Part shown: positions 1 through 5,058 of the stretch, piece after piece
Layout: each line of letters opens with the position of its first letter
How positions within the stretch are numbered: position 1 is the first letter of the stretch
NCBI GenBank assembly: GCA_016179995.1
Contig: JACPCC010000063.1
Location: 1 to 6,136, forward strand
From: Candidatus Woesearchaeota archaeon
GTDB taxonomy: Archaea > Nanobdellota > Nanobdellia > Woesearchaeales > GW2011-AR9
DNA length: 6,136 nucleotides
Direction: 5' to 3'
Program-made: the position numbers and the translations under genes
The notes under the pieces: generated by a model
The model's input: only the letters and a program-made list of their open reading frames with translations
Told to the model about the DNA's origin: nothing
The model's database searches: none

Positions 1-26
1 TAAATAATTATACAAATAGTTATGTC

Positions 27-88
27 TTTTAGATATAGCAACTATTAATAATAATCTAAAAATTAATGTCAGTTGCTATAGTCTAAAA
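27..88. repeat. Long stem-loop, 17-bp stem with one bulge
   Basis: Bases 27-43 pair with 71-88, leaving only G81 unpaired. The 10-bp core (34-43 with 71-80, TATAGCAACT and its complement) is perfect. A second small stem (ATTAAT, 44-49 with 62-67) can form inside the loop. It lies in the gene-free left edge, downstream of the methyltransferase on the minus strand. It could be a transcription-end structure or a small palindromic repeat. The pairing is certain; the role is not known. Confidence 0.6.
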
Positions 89-104
89 TACAACGTATTT
101 CTAA

Positions 105-175
105 ATAGTAAATTGCGTTGATAAAATTAATTTTATAATATCTTTTATTTTCTACCAATTAACGCAATTTACTAT
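105..175 (-). terminator. Inverted repeat over the methyltransferase stop, possible terminator
   Basis: Bases 105-119 and 161-175 are perfect 15-bp inverted arms separated by 41 nt. The loop holds a 16-bp perfect palindrome (121-136, ATAAAATTAATTTTAT). The right arm contains the stop codon of the methyltransferase (minus-strand TAG, 172-174), so the mRNA 3' end would be folded. CAACG at 91-95 can also pair with CGTTG at 116-120, an alternative fold. Archaea usually terminate at U-tracts rather than GC hairpins, so 3'-end protection or a repeat element is equally possible. Confidence 0.4.
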
Positions 176-1029
176 ATTGTGGCCAACTTCTTAAAAATCA
201 AACAATAGTGATGATGGACATTTGGAACAAAACTATATTTATAGCCGTAAGGAAATAAAGTTTTGTTGTCTTGACACCAGATTCTCTCGCCGCGTAATTG
301 ATAATGTTTAGTCATTTCTTTGGCAAAGTCCCAAGCCAACGTCGTATAATTGCCTTTTTCCATGTAATTTTGCAAAATAACGACCAGATAAGCGTTGTCT
401 TTAAGCTGAGGTTTAAGCTCGACAAAAATATGAGAGAGACGCTGCAAGAAATCTTCATAACTAGGAGCATTGCCTAAATCGTTTGGATCGTCGCTATACT
501 TAGTATCAAGATTTTCAGTTTCTCTCTGTTTGGAAGCCAGACCTTTCTTATTGAGCATAGGACCATAAGGCGGCGAGGTAATGACAAAGTCGATTAAAGG
601 CAAGTTATATTTTTCACAATAGACCGCTAAATCAGCAGAATTGCCTTGCAGAACTAACTGCTTGCAGAACATACGACTAGGGGCGTTTTCATCAGTACTA
701 AGCTTGTTTTGACTTTCTAATTCTTTAATTCTATCTCGAGCGATTTGAGCGTACTTCTCCTGTAGTTCTATTCCAATACCATTTCTTTGTGTCTGATGAC
801 AAGCAACTAAAGTACTGCCCGTGCCTAAGAAAGGATCGAAGACAACAGCGCCAGATTTAGTAAAGAATTTGATGAAATCGACAATCATATTTTCCGGGTA
901 TTTAGCCGGATGAAGCATCTCATTCTTCTTTCTCGGCGGAGGATTGTGCACGAACCAAGTTTTAGTGAATTTCAGCCATTCTTGTGCTGACAGTTCATTT
1001 AGCATATTTTCAGAATCTTTTGTGGTCAT
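172..1029 (-). CDS. Site-specific DNA methyltransferase (N4-cytosine/N6-adenine type), stand-alone
   Basis: This protein of 285 residues transfers a methyl group from S-adenosylmethionine to an exocyclic amino group of a DNA base. Motifs seen in order: motif X HPAKYPENM (40-48), motif I DPFLGTGST (65-73, SAM loop), motif II GIGIELQEKY (84-93, acidic residue binding the SAM ribose) and catalytic motif IV TSPPYG (151-156). The C-terminal part (190-282, YEDFLQRLSHIF through HYCLIFKK) resembles the strand-helix core that follows SPPY in the N6_N4_Mtase family. In the usual beta arrangement SPPY comes first and the DPF..G block last, so this gene is permuted. TSPPY fits N4-cytosine as well as N6-adenine methylation; the target cannot be read. 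No restriction endonuclease is visible nearby, suggesting an orphan regulatory or protective enzyme. There is no Shine-Dalgarno; ATG follows a TATA-like box at leaderless distance. Confidence 0.88.
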   Translation of the reverse strand: MTTKDSENMLNELSAQEWLKFTKTWFVHNPPPRKKNEMLHPAKYPENMIVDFIKFFTKSGAVVFDPFLGTGSTLVACHQTQRNGIGIELQEKYAQIARDRIKELESQNKLSTDENAPSRMFCKQLVLQGNSADLAVYCEKYNLPLIDFVITSPPYGPMLNKKGLASKQRETENLDTKYSDDPNDLGNAPSYEDFLQRLSHIFVELKPQLKDNAYLVVILQNYMEKGNYTTLAWDFAKEMTKHYQLRGERIWCQDNKTLFPYGYKYSFVPNVHHHYCLIFKKLATI

Positions 1030-1050
1030 GGTAATTTAAATTGTGACGGT

Positions 1051-1060
1051 ATTTTTAATT
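1051..1060 (-). promoter_or_regulatory. Candidate TATA box of the methyltransferase gene
   Basis: On the minus strand the A/T stretch AATTAAAAAT lies about 22-31 nt before the ATG at 1029. No Shine-Dalgarno precedes that ATG. This is the spacing of an archaeal leaderless promoter. The box itself is a weak match in a very AT-rich spacer, so the call is tentative. Confidence 0.4.
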
Positions 1061-1263
1061 GTTAGAGTATTATTAGTATTATTGATATTATTATTTTAGA
1101 GAAAAGAGGATTATAAAAAGATATGTGAAGTTAAAAAGAGATATAGAGTTAATGAGATAGGTCCATATGTCTAGTTTCATAGTTAAATAGATAGTTTGAC
1201 CTAAAGAAACAGGTTGATATTTATTCTCTTTGAAAAAACTATAACCACTCAGAAAATTTCACT

Positions 1264-1302
1264 TGAATAAAAATAAAAAAATAAAAAAACAAAAGCTTAA
1301 AG
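1264..1302 (-). terminator. U-rich transcription terminator after the small repeat protein gene
   Basis: Directly after the stop codon (1305-1307), the minus strand reads a short self-complementary AAGCTTTAAGCTTTT-like stretch followed by several runs of five to eight T (plus-strand A-runs between 1268 and 1294). Oligo-T tracts are the usual archaeal termination signal. The methyltransferase downstream has its own candidate promoter, consistent with transcription ending here. The rest of the spacer (1061-1263) is AT-rich and shows no gene. Confidence 0.6.
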
Positions 1303-1304
1303 CT

Positions 1305-1538
1305 TTATTTTCGACCACGAGCCATTTTGGCTTTGGCGACGTTTCCTTTTTTGTCAATGAAGTAAAGGTAGCCTTTTTCTTTCTTAACGCCAACTTTCTG
1401 TACTAAATCTACTTTTGCTTTACCCTTCTTTCTTCCAGCCCTACTCATTTTGGCTCGGGAAACATTACCCTTCTTGTCGATGAAGTAAAGGTAACCTTTT
1501 TCTTTTTTAATGCCTACTTTGGCAACAACTTCAGCCAT
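1305..1538 (-). CDS. Small basic protein made of two KVG..GYLYFIDK repeats, function unknown
   Basis: A 77-residue, strongly lysine/arginine-rich protein built from two near-identical 30-residue units (residues 4-33 and 45-74) joined by a basic linker (AGRKKGKAK). Each unit reads VxKVG, I/V, KKEKGYLYFIDKKGNV, then two variable residues and AKM. The pattern of aromatic residues then a K-K-G-N turn suggests a small beta-hairpin, and the charge suggests nucleic-acid or ribosome binding; both are inferences. I recall similar small proteins, often with one unit, in DPANN-type archaea, without a known function. Start choice: a GTG at 1544 would add two residues but lies 2 nt from the Shine-Dalgarno GGAGGG (1547-1552), whereas the ATG at 1538 is 8 nt away and is preferred. 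No signal peptide or membrane segment. It has its own strong promoter and a U-rich terminator, so it is probably a well-expressed single-gene transcript. Confidence 0.8.
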   Translation of the reverse strand: MAEVVAKVGIKKEKGYLYFIDKKGNVSRAKMSRAGRKKGKAKVDLVQKVGVKKEKGYLYFIDKKGNVAKAKMARGRK

Positions 1539-1546
1539 TTTCACAT

Positions 1547-1552
1547 CCCTCC
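1547..1552 (-). promoter_or_regulatory. Strong Shine-Dalgarno of the small repeat protein gene
   Basis: Minus-strand GGAGGG lies 8 nt before the ATG at 1538 and decides that start over the in-frame GTG at 1544. It is the clearest ribosome binding site in the window; most neighbouring genes have none. Confidence 0.8.
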
Positions 1553-1604
1553 TTTTCTATTAACTTTTTATACTTTTATGATTTATAGAGGGAAACAAAG
1601 GTAG

Positions 1605-1618
1605 TATTTAAAGCTTTC
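1605..1618 (-). promoter_or_regulatory. BRE/TATA promoter of the small repeat protein gene
   Basis: The minus strand reads GAAAGC then TTTAAATA, a good match to an archaeal BRE plus TATA box. Transcription would start about 26 nt downstream, near 1582, giving a leader of about 44 nt that contains the Shine-Dalgarno. This is the best promoter match in the window, consistent with high expression. Confidence 0.7.
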
Positions 1619-1625
1619 TTTTTTT

Positions 1626-1643
1626 CCGACGGTACACCGACGG
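1626..1643 (-). promoter_or_regulatory. Direct repeat CCGACGG x2, possible operator
   Basis: CCGACGG occurs at 1626-1632 and again at 1637-1643, exactly 11 bp apart, about one helical turn. It is a GC-rich island in AT-rich DNA and lies a few bases upstream of the BRE/TATA box of the small repeat protein gene. Two half-sites on one face of the helix just upstream of BRE is where an archaeal activator would bind. No regulator is identified. It also lies in the 3' region of the phosphatidyltransferase gene. Confidence 0.4.
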
Positions 1644-1662
1644 AATTGGGCAAAACAGTGGT

Positions 1663-2187
1663 TTAAAGTTTCTTTTTAAGAAAAATAGGAGGTAGATACA
1701 AAGACCCTTGAATAATTAATAGTAATAAAAAGCCAATAATAATTGTCTGGTTAACAAACCCCAAAATCATAAAGAAGAGGATAATACTTTCTAAAACACC
1801 TAAAATGCGGCCAATAGTAAGAACTGGAAATTCCTTTTTAATGGCGAGAAAACCACAAATAAGGAAGATGAGCATTAGTATTAAAAAAATGTAAATCCAA
1901 TTATAATAACTCTCTTTATAGAGAATAGTAAAGAGGACCATAATAAAAAGTATTTTGTCAGCCCAGCGGTCTAGATGTGTGCCTAATTTAGTTATCCAGC
2001 CATATTCTCGAGCCAAATAACCATCAGCTAAATCAGTAAGTAAAGCTATAATAAATAAAGTGGCAGATAATAGGATATTGCCGTTTAAAATGAAATAAGG
2101 GATAACAAAAGCCATTAAAAGACGAAGAAAAGATAGTAAGTTAGCTAAATTGAGTTCTTTATTAGTTTTAGTCGTGGATTTGAACAT
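1663..2187 (-). CDS. CDP-alcohol phosphatidyltransferase (archaeal polar lipid headgroup synthesis)
   Basis: An integral membrane enzyme of 174 residues that displaces CMP from a CDP-activated lipid with an alcohol headgroup. The whole family signature is present: D52xxD55G56xxA59R60, eight residues, G69xxxD73xxxD77, with the four metal-binding and catalytic aspartates intact. The N-terminus (NLANLLSFLRLL, 13-24) matches the usual NxxNxLTxxR entry of the family. About five or six hydrophobic helices follow, as expected for the fold. The upstream neighbour, CarS, makes CDP-archaeol, so the lipid substrate is almost certainly CDP-archaeol. Whether the headgroup is glycerol phosphate, inositol phosphate or serine cannot be told. 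It lies 79 nt downstream of carS and is probably co-transcribed. Only a weak GGGG precedes the ATG. Confidence 0.9.
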   Translation of the reverse strand: MFKSTTKTNKELNLANLLSFLRLLMAFVIPYFILNGNILLSATLFIIALLTDLADGYLAREYGWITKLGTHLDRWADKILFIMVLFTILYKESYYNWIYIFLILMLIFLICGFLAIKKEFPVLTIGRILGVLESIILFFMILGFVNQTIIIGFLLLLIIQGSLYLPPIFLKKKL

Positions 2188-2206
2188 TTTTGCCCCAGAT
2201 AATAGT

Positions 2207-2277
2207 AATGTATTTTAGCATTAAAGTAAGATATTTTAACATTAAATTTTGTAAAGTCTTTTAGCATCAAATTTTGT
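2207..2277. repeat. 25-bp tandem repeat between carS and the phosphatidyltransferase gene
   Basis: Two 25-bp units (2228-2252 and 2253-2277) and a shorter third unit (2207-2227) share an A/T-rich core, AAATTTRATGYTAAAA on the minus strand. The first unit on the minus strand contains the last codons and the TGA stop of carS, so the array begins inside the coding end and fills most of the spacer. Each unit carries an ATG that leads into no sensible protein. It may be slippage product or a protein or RNA processing site. Confidence 0.6.
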
Positions 2278-2785
2278 TTTGGTTTATTTTCATCAGGAAT
2301 CCCATATAATTAGTTAGCAAATGAAGCAAAGGACTCACTATTAATAATATTAAGACAATCTCTACAGGAGGAACGTACATCAAAAAACCAAGTATTATAG
2401 CACCAAAGACAAAATCTAACTGATCGAAAGGAATCCAAGGTTTCCCAGGAGATAAATCCGCTTTGCGTTTATAATAACTTTTGACGGCATCGCCTAGTAA
2501 TGCACCAAAACCAAGCAAGAAACCAAATAAAATAGAAAATCCCGTATAATCTATCAATGCTAAATTTTGAAATCCATTAATGTAAGCAAGTTTTTGAAGC
2601 CAAAAAGTTAATACTCCAGCTACACTTCCAAAAAATAAACCACGCCAAGTTTTGTGCGAGCCTAGCTTCTTTTCCCAAACTGGTTTGTTTAAAAATGGTA
2701 TTTTCTTAACTAAAACTGGTGCCATATTAGCAAAGTAAGCGGGAAGAAAGAAGTACAAAGCTTTGGCGATGAGTAAAGGAATCAT
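2267..2785 (-). CDS. carS: CDP-archaeol synthase (CTP:2,3-di-O-geranylgeranylglycerol-1-phosphate cytidylyltransferase)
   Basis: A membrane enzyme of 172 residues that activates the archaeal diether lipid precursor with CTP to give CDP-archaeol, the common precursor of archaeal phospholipids. Hallmarks of the CarS family are visible: PAYFANMAPV near the N-terminus (15-24), LGSHKTWRG (41-49), GALLGDAVKSYYKRK (94-108) and GKPWIPFDQLDF (114-125), the cytoplasmic catalytic loop with its GD, KR and DQ residues. About five hydrophobic segments and a length near 170 are normal for the family. This gene is the firmest evidence that the contig is archaeal. It precedes the phosphatidyltransferase that would use its product. 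ATG at 2785 has no Shine-Dalgarno and is preceded by a pentamer array; an in-frame TAA within the array rules out a longer N-terminus. Confidence 0.93.
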   Translation of the reverse strand: MIPLLIAKALYFFLPAYFANMAPVLVKKIPFLNKPVWEKKLGSHKTWRGLFFGSVAGVLTFWLQKLAYINGFQNLALIDYTGFSILFGFLLGFGALLGDAVKSYYKRKADLSPGKPWIPFDQLDFVFGAIILGFLMYVPPVEIVLILLIVSPLLHLLTNYMGFLMKINQNKI

Positions 2786-2788
2786 AAG

Positions 2789-2862
2789 TTTGGTTTGATT
2801 TAGTTTAGTTTGGTTTAGTTTAGTTTGGTTTAGTTTGGTTTAGTTGGGTTTAGTTTAGTTTA
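2789..2862 (-). repeat. Pentanucleotide array (TTTAG/TTTGG) in the carS leader
   Basis: About 14 consecutive pentamers, mostly TTTAG or TTTGG, with TTTGA and TTGGG as variants. On the carS strand it reads CTAAA/CCAAA with no G at all. It begins 4 nt before the carS start codon, so the transcript leader would be a G-free and hence weakly structured repeat. Short tandem units like this change copy number easily by slippage, which could shift promoter spacing or leader length. Confidence 0.75.
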
Positions 2863-2875
2863 ATAATTTAATAAT
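2861..2875 (-). promoter_or_regulatory. Candidate TATA region of the carS operon
   Basis: The minus strand has TTATTAAATTATTAAA-like sequence just upstream of the pentamer array. A start site about 26 nt downstream would fall inside the array near 2840 and give a leader of about 55 nt made of CTAAA/CCAAA units. The match is loose because the spacer is very AT-rich. Confidence 0.3.
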
Positions 2876-2953
2876 CCTTGTTTAATTTAATCAGTTTAAG
2901 AAAATAGTTTAAGTTTTTAAATGTAGCTGTTGTGTCGGCATTTAATATAATCT

Positions 2954-2999
2954 TAAACTAGGAATAGTTTTACTAACCAAGATTATAATCTCTAGTTTA
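2954..2999. promoter_or_regulatory. Palindromes in the carS/thyX divergent spacer
   Basis: Three nested symmetrical elements lie just upstream of the thyX TATA box: TAAACTAG (2954-2961) with CTAGTTTA (2992-2999), a 6-bp stem AAACTA/TAGTTT with a GGAA loop (2955-2970), and a perfect 12-bp palindrome AGATTATAATCT (2980-2991). They may be operator sites for a dimeric regulator of one or both divergent genes. AT-rich DNA yields such palindromes by chance, so this is weak. Confidence 0.3.
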
Positions 3000-3010
3000 G
3001 CCAATAGAAT

Positions 3011-3018
3011 TATTTAAA
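3011..3018 (+). promoter_or_regulatory. TATA box of the thyX-like gene (leaderless)
   Basis: TATTTAAA is centred about 27 nt before the ATG at 3042, with no Shine-Dalgarno between. That is the expected position for an archaeal leaderless transcript starting at or next to the start codon. Confidence 0.65.
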
Positions 3019-3041
3019 AGTTCATCACCAATAATCTTGTT

Positions 3042-4721
3042 ATGACCAAATTTTCTGAGATTGAGAAAGGAGCATTAGAGAGATTTGTAACTAGCGCTGA
3101 TGCTCCCATCTATGCTTGCCGAGCAGAGGTTCCTTCAGAAGTCTTCGGCGCTTTTGGCTCTTTTTTTAGCAGAAATCCTAAAGATTTGAGAGAACATTTG
3201 TTAGACGCCATTGAAGGTAAAATTAAAGGTCACGAAACTACTGAAGGAGCAGAAAACCTAAGAAAACTAGCACTCGGCGAATATGTTAACCCTTCTCATG
3301 CTCTAAGAAGCGGTCTTTCCAAAGCTCAAGATTTCTTTAAACAATGGTTCGGAAAATACGGGCATGAAAGCATTGCCAATGTTGTTTGGATACCTTTTGT
3401 TGGTACGGGAGTGAGCCAAATGTTTGCTAAACAACTAGCTTATGACCAATTAGCTTTTTTTATAGAACAATCGACCAGATTTGTGAAATTTGACGTTGCT
3501 AATCTTTACTTAGACCCAGAAATTATGAATTGTAATCACAGAGACAGATATGTTGAAATATTAAATAAAGCTGCTCAAACTTATGAAACATTTACAGAAT
3601 TAGCAGCGCAGTATTATGGAAAAGAACTGCCCTTTGAGAGATGGTTAAGTTCTAAGATTGCTCAAGAAGACCCCATCATCAAAACAGAAGAAAAAGAAAA
3701 ACAAGTTGCTTACAAACGCGAATTAAAAGCTAAAGCGTTTGATGTGGCCAGATTATTATTGCCCCAAGCTGTTAAGACCAATATTGCTTGGATCTTAGAT
3801 GCACGATCTACAGAGTTTGATATTGCGACTTGGAAAGGTCATCCTCTGGCAGAAATTAAAGAAAGCGCCAAAATGATTGAAGAAGCTGGTCGTGAAATTG
3901 CCCCCTCAATTTTAAAATACACTGCTGAAAATAATTATTCTGGTCAGCAATTACGAGGATTTGAAGGAGCTCTAGATTTAGAGTTAGAAAAATCTCCTCT
4001 TCAAAAAGGAGTAGATATAATCTCTCATGACCCTGAAGCATTAGATAAATCCCTAGCACTGTTATTAATGAGGAGCAATCGTTCAGCTGATTTTTCTAGA
4101 TTTTATCAAAAAGCTAAAAGTTTCTCATTTGAGGAAAAAATACATTCTCTAAAAGAGATTATAACTAAACATCGAGGACCAAGAGATCAAAAAGTAGATG
4201 TAGAAGAAGCTTTTGATTGTCTGGGAATAACAATTCAAATAAAATCAGATATCGGAGCGATAAGAGACTTGAGAAGACACCAAAAATGGGACCGCAACGA
4301 AGGGGTTTATACCCTAGATAATGGATTCTACCTTCCAGAGATAGTTGGTGAATTTGGAAAAGAAGCAGTCCAAGCTTACACACAAATAATGGAAGAAACT
4401 TCTGATGTCGAACATAAAATCAGAGAAGAGCACCCTTTTGCTGTACAATATATAATACCTATGGCCGCTATGCACTCTTTAGTTATGCGAGGAGGATTAG
4501 ATCAGGCTCAATATTTTATCAATCTAAGAACACAACCCCAAGGCCACTTTTCTTATCGTGAAGATGCTGTAAATTTTGCTGAAGCACTTTGTAAAGTACA
4601 TCCTTGGATATTAGGATATGAGAATTATCCAGAAAATAAAAATTTTAATGAAGTTTATGAGAACGCACCAATGAAGTCAATTTTAAGACCAACTTTAGAT
4701 GAAACTGGATGGCATCAGTAA
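3042..4721 (+). CDS. thyX: Tandem-domain FAD-dependent thymidylate synthase-like protein
   Basis: A 559-residue soluble protein with two ThyX-like halves; ordinary ThyX is about 220-250 residues and makes dTMP from dUMP using FAD, NADPH and methylene-tetrahydrofolate. First half: GKYGHESIANV (104-114, like the GH.S.lE strand of ThyX), an E142QSTRF segment matching the end of the RHRxxSxNExSxRY signature, and ARLLLPQAVKTN (236-247, like AR.vLP.a..T). The RHR part is replaced by YDQ (134-136). Second half: RRHQKWDRNE (411-420), which keeps R-H and N-E but has Q for the second R and D for S, then LRTQPQGHFSYRE (495-507) similar to the lR...AQ.EiR C-terminal block. The motif seems split between the halves, so active sites may form between them, as ThyX sites form between subunits. 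Long two-domain ThyX proteins are, as I recall, also reported in Chlamydia. Activity is not proven. Confidence 0.8.
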   Translation: MTKFSEIEKGALERFVTSADAPIYACRAEVPSEVFGAFGSFFSRNPKDLREHLLDAIEGKIKGHETTEGAENLRKLALGEYVNPSHALRSGLSKAQDFFKQWFGKYGHESIANVVWIPFVGTGVSQMFAKQLAYDQLAFFIEQSTRFVKFDVANLYLDPEIMNCNHRDRYVEILNKAAQTYETFTELAAQYYGKELPFERWLSSKIAQEDPIIKTEEKEKQVAYKRELKAKAFDVARLLLPQAVKTNIAWILDARSTEFDIATWKGHPLAEIKESAKMIEEAGREIAPSILKYTAENNYSGQQLRGFEGALDLELEKSPLQKGVDIISHDPEALDKSLALLLMRSNRSADFSRFYQKAKSFSFEEKIHSLKEIITKHRGPRDQKVDVEEAFDCLGITIQIKSDIGAIRDLRRHQKWDRNEGVYTLDNGFYLPEIVGEFGKEAVQAYTQIMEETSDVEHKIREEHPFAVQYIIPMAAMHSLVMRGGLDQAQYFINLRTQPQGHFSYREDAVNFAEALCKVHPWILGYENYPENKNFNEVYENAPMKSILRPTLDETGWHQ

Positions 4722-4844
4722 ATAGATTATTTCTACTTCAACTCTTCACCTCTCCAAATACTTTAACTATTTCCCACAACCTTTAATCTCTTCTTAAATA
4801 ATAAAAACTGCCCACTGCATGATATAGTTTCAAAAAGTAAAAAC

Positions 4845-4852
4845 TATTTAAA
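4845..4852 (+). promoter_or_regulatory. Candidate TATA box upstream of the GC-rich island and nrdJ
   Basis: TATTTAAA, the same octamer as before the thyX-like gene, is preceded by A-rich sequence that could act as BRE. A start about 26 nt downstream falls at 4872-4876, the left edge of the GC-richer island. It would give either a short RNA or an nrdJ leader of about 180 nt. Confidence 0.45.
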
Positions 4853-4873
4853 GAACTTCTGTATTCAAAATAC

Positions 4874-4938
4874 GTAGACGGGGGGTGTTTCTTGCGCCGA
4901 ATTTAGCGACGAAGAGATTAGTTGGATTTAATTTTTGG
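4874..4938 (+). ncRNA. Candidate small RNA or structured leader
   Basis: A locally GC-rich block in an AT-rich archaeal spacer, located at the expected start distance from a TATA box and followed by a T-run at 4931-4935. In AT-rich archaea such islands often mark structured RNAs. I cannot assign it to C/D box, H/ACA or any riboswitch family, and no strong long stem is obvious by eye. Confidence 0.2.
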
Positions 4939-5006
4939 TTGAGGCTTATTGATAAGAACATTTGCTCAAGTATAAGGTGATTTAGCTAAAACGTGTAGTA
5001 ATATAT

Positions 5007-5054
5007 TAATTGATTGTTTATAAAAAAAAGTAATCGATTGTTTATAAAAAAAGG
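5007..5054 (+). repeat. 24-bp tandem duplication with TATA-like cores before nrdJ
   Basis: Units 5007-5030 and 5031-5054 differ at two positions only (T/C at unit position 5 and A/G at 23). Each contains GATTGTTTATAAAAAA, which includes a TATA-like TTTATAAA. The first copy lies at a distance that gives a very short leader for the gene start around 5057; the second would be too close. The second unit runs into the Shine-Dalgarno. Confidence 0.75.
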
Positions 5055-5058
5055 TGAT
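5052..5058 (+). promoter_or_regulatory. Shine-Dalgarno AGGTGAT of nrdJ
   Basis: AGGTGAT matches the complement of the 16S rRNA 3' end. It overlaps the GTG at 5054 and the ATG at 5057, so by spacing the real start may be the in-frame GTG at 5063 or 5066. The start is therefore uncertain by up to four codons. Confidence 0.45.

Larger units (their letters stand above)
4722..5053. other. Non-coding spacer between the thyX-like gene and nrdJ
   Basis: 332 nt without a convincing gene. 4735-4797 is pyrimidine-rich on the plus strand and has no strong T-run. 4845-4852 is a good TATA box. 4874-4913 is a GC-richer island (it includes GACGGGGGGTG and TGCGCCG) in otherwise AT-rich DNA, starting where transcription from that TATA box would start. 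A T-run at 4931-4935 follows. 5007-5054 is a tandem duplication described separately. The stretch is most likely the nrdJ promoter and leader, with a possible small RNA. Confidence 0.5.

Noticed and set aside
1158..1203. Inverted repeat TAGGTC/GACCTA in the spacer before the methyltransferase gene
   Set aside because: Only 6 bp per arm with 34 nt between; expected by chance in a spacer of this size.
2145..2267. 40-residue frame whose ATG overlaps the carS stop (TGATG)
   Set aside because: The overlap looks like translational coupling, but the frame consists of the tandem repeat and then runs out of frame into the phosphatidyltransferase gene; it encodes nothing recognisable.
2789..2862. Telomere-like or CRISPR-like array
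   Set aside because: The unit is only 5 bp, there are no spacers, and the window is internal to a contig; it is a simple sequence repeat in a leader.
3856..4059. Open frame of 67 codons on the minus strand
   Set aside because: It lies antisense inside the thyX-like gene, has no recognisable domain and no upstream signals; it is a shadow.
4165..4383. Open frame of 72 codons on the minus strand
   Set aside because: Antisense to the second ThyX-like half, leucine-rich only because of the opposite-strand codons; no promoter or ribosome binding site.
4746..4757. GGAGAGGTGA-like ribosome binding site on the minus strand after the thyX-like gene
   Set aside because: The possible starts just downstream run into stop codons within a few codons, so no gene follows; it reflects the pyrimidine-rich plus strand.
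4885..4980. 31-codon frame starting with GTG in the GC-rich island
   Set aside because: No Shine-Dalgarno at proper spacing, no recognisable product and very short; the island is better explained as leader or RNA.
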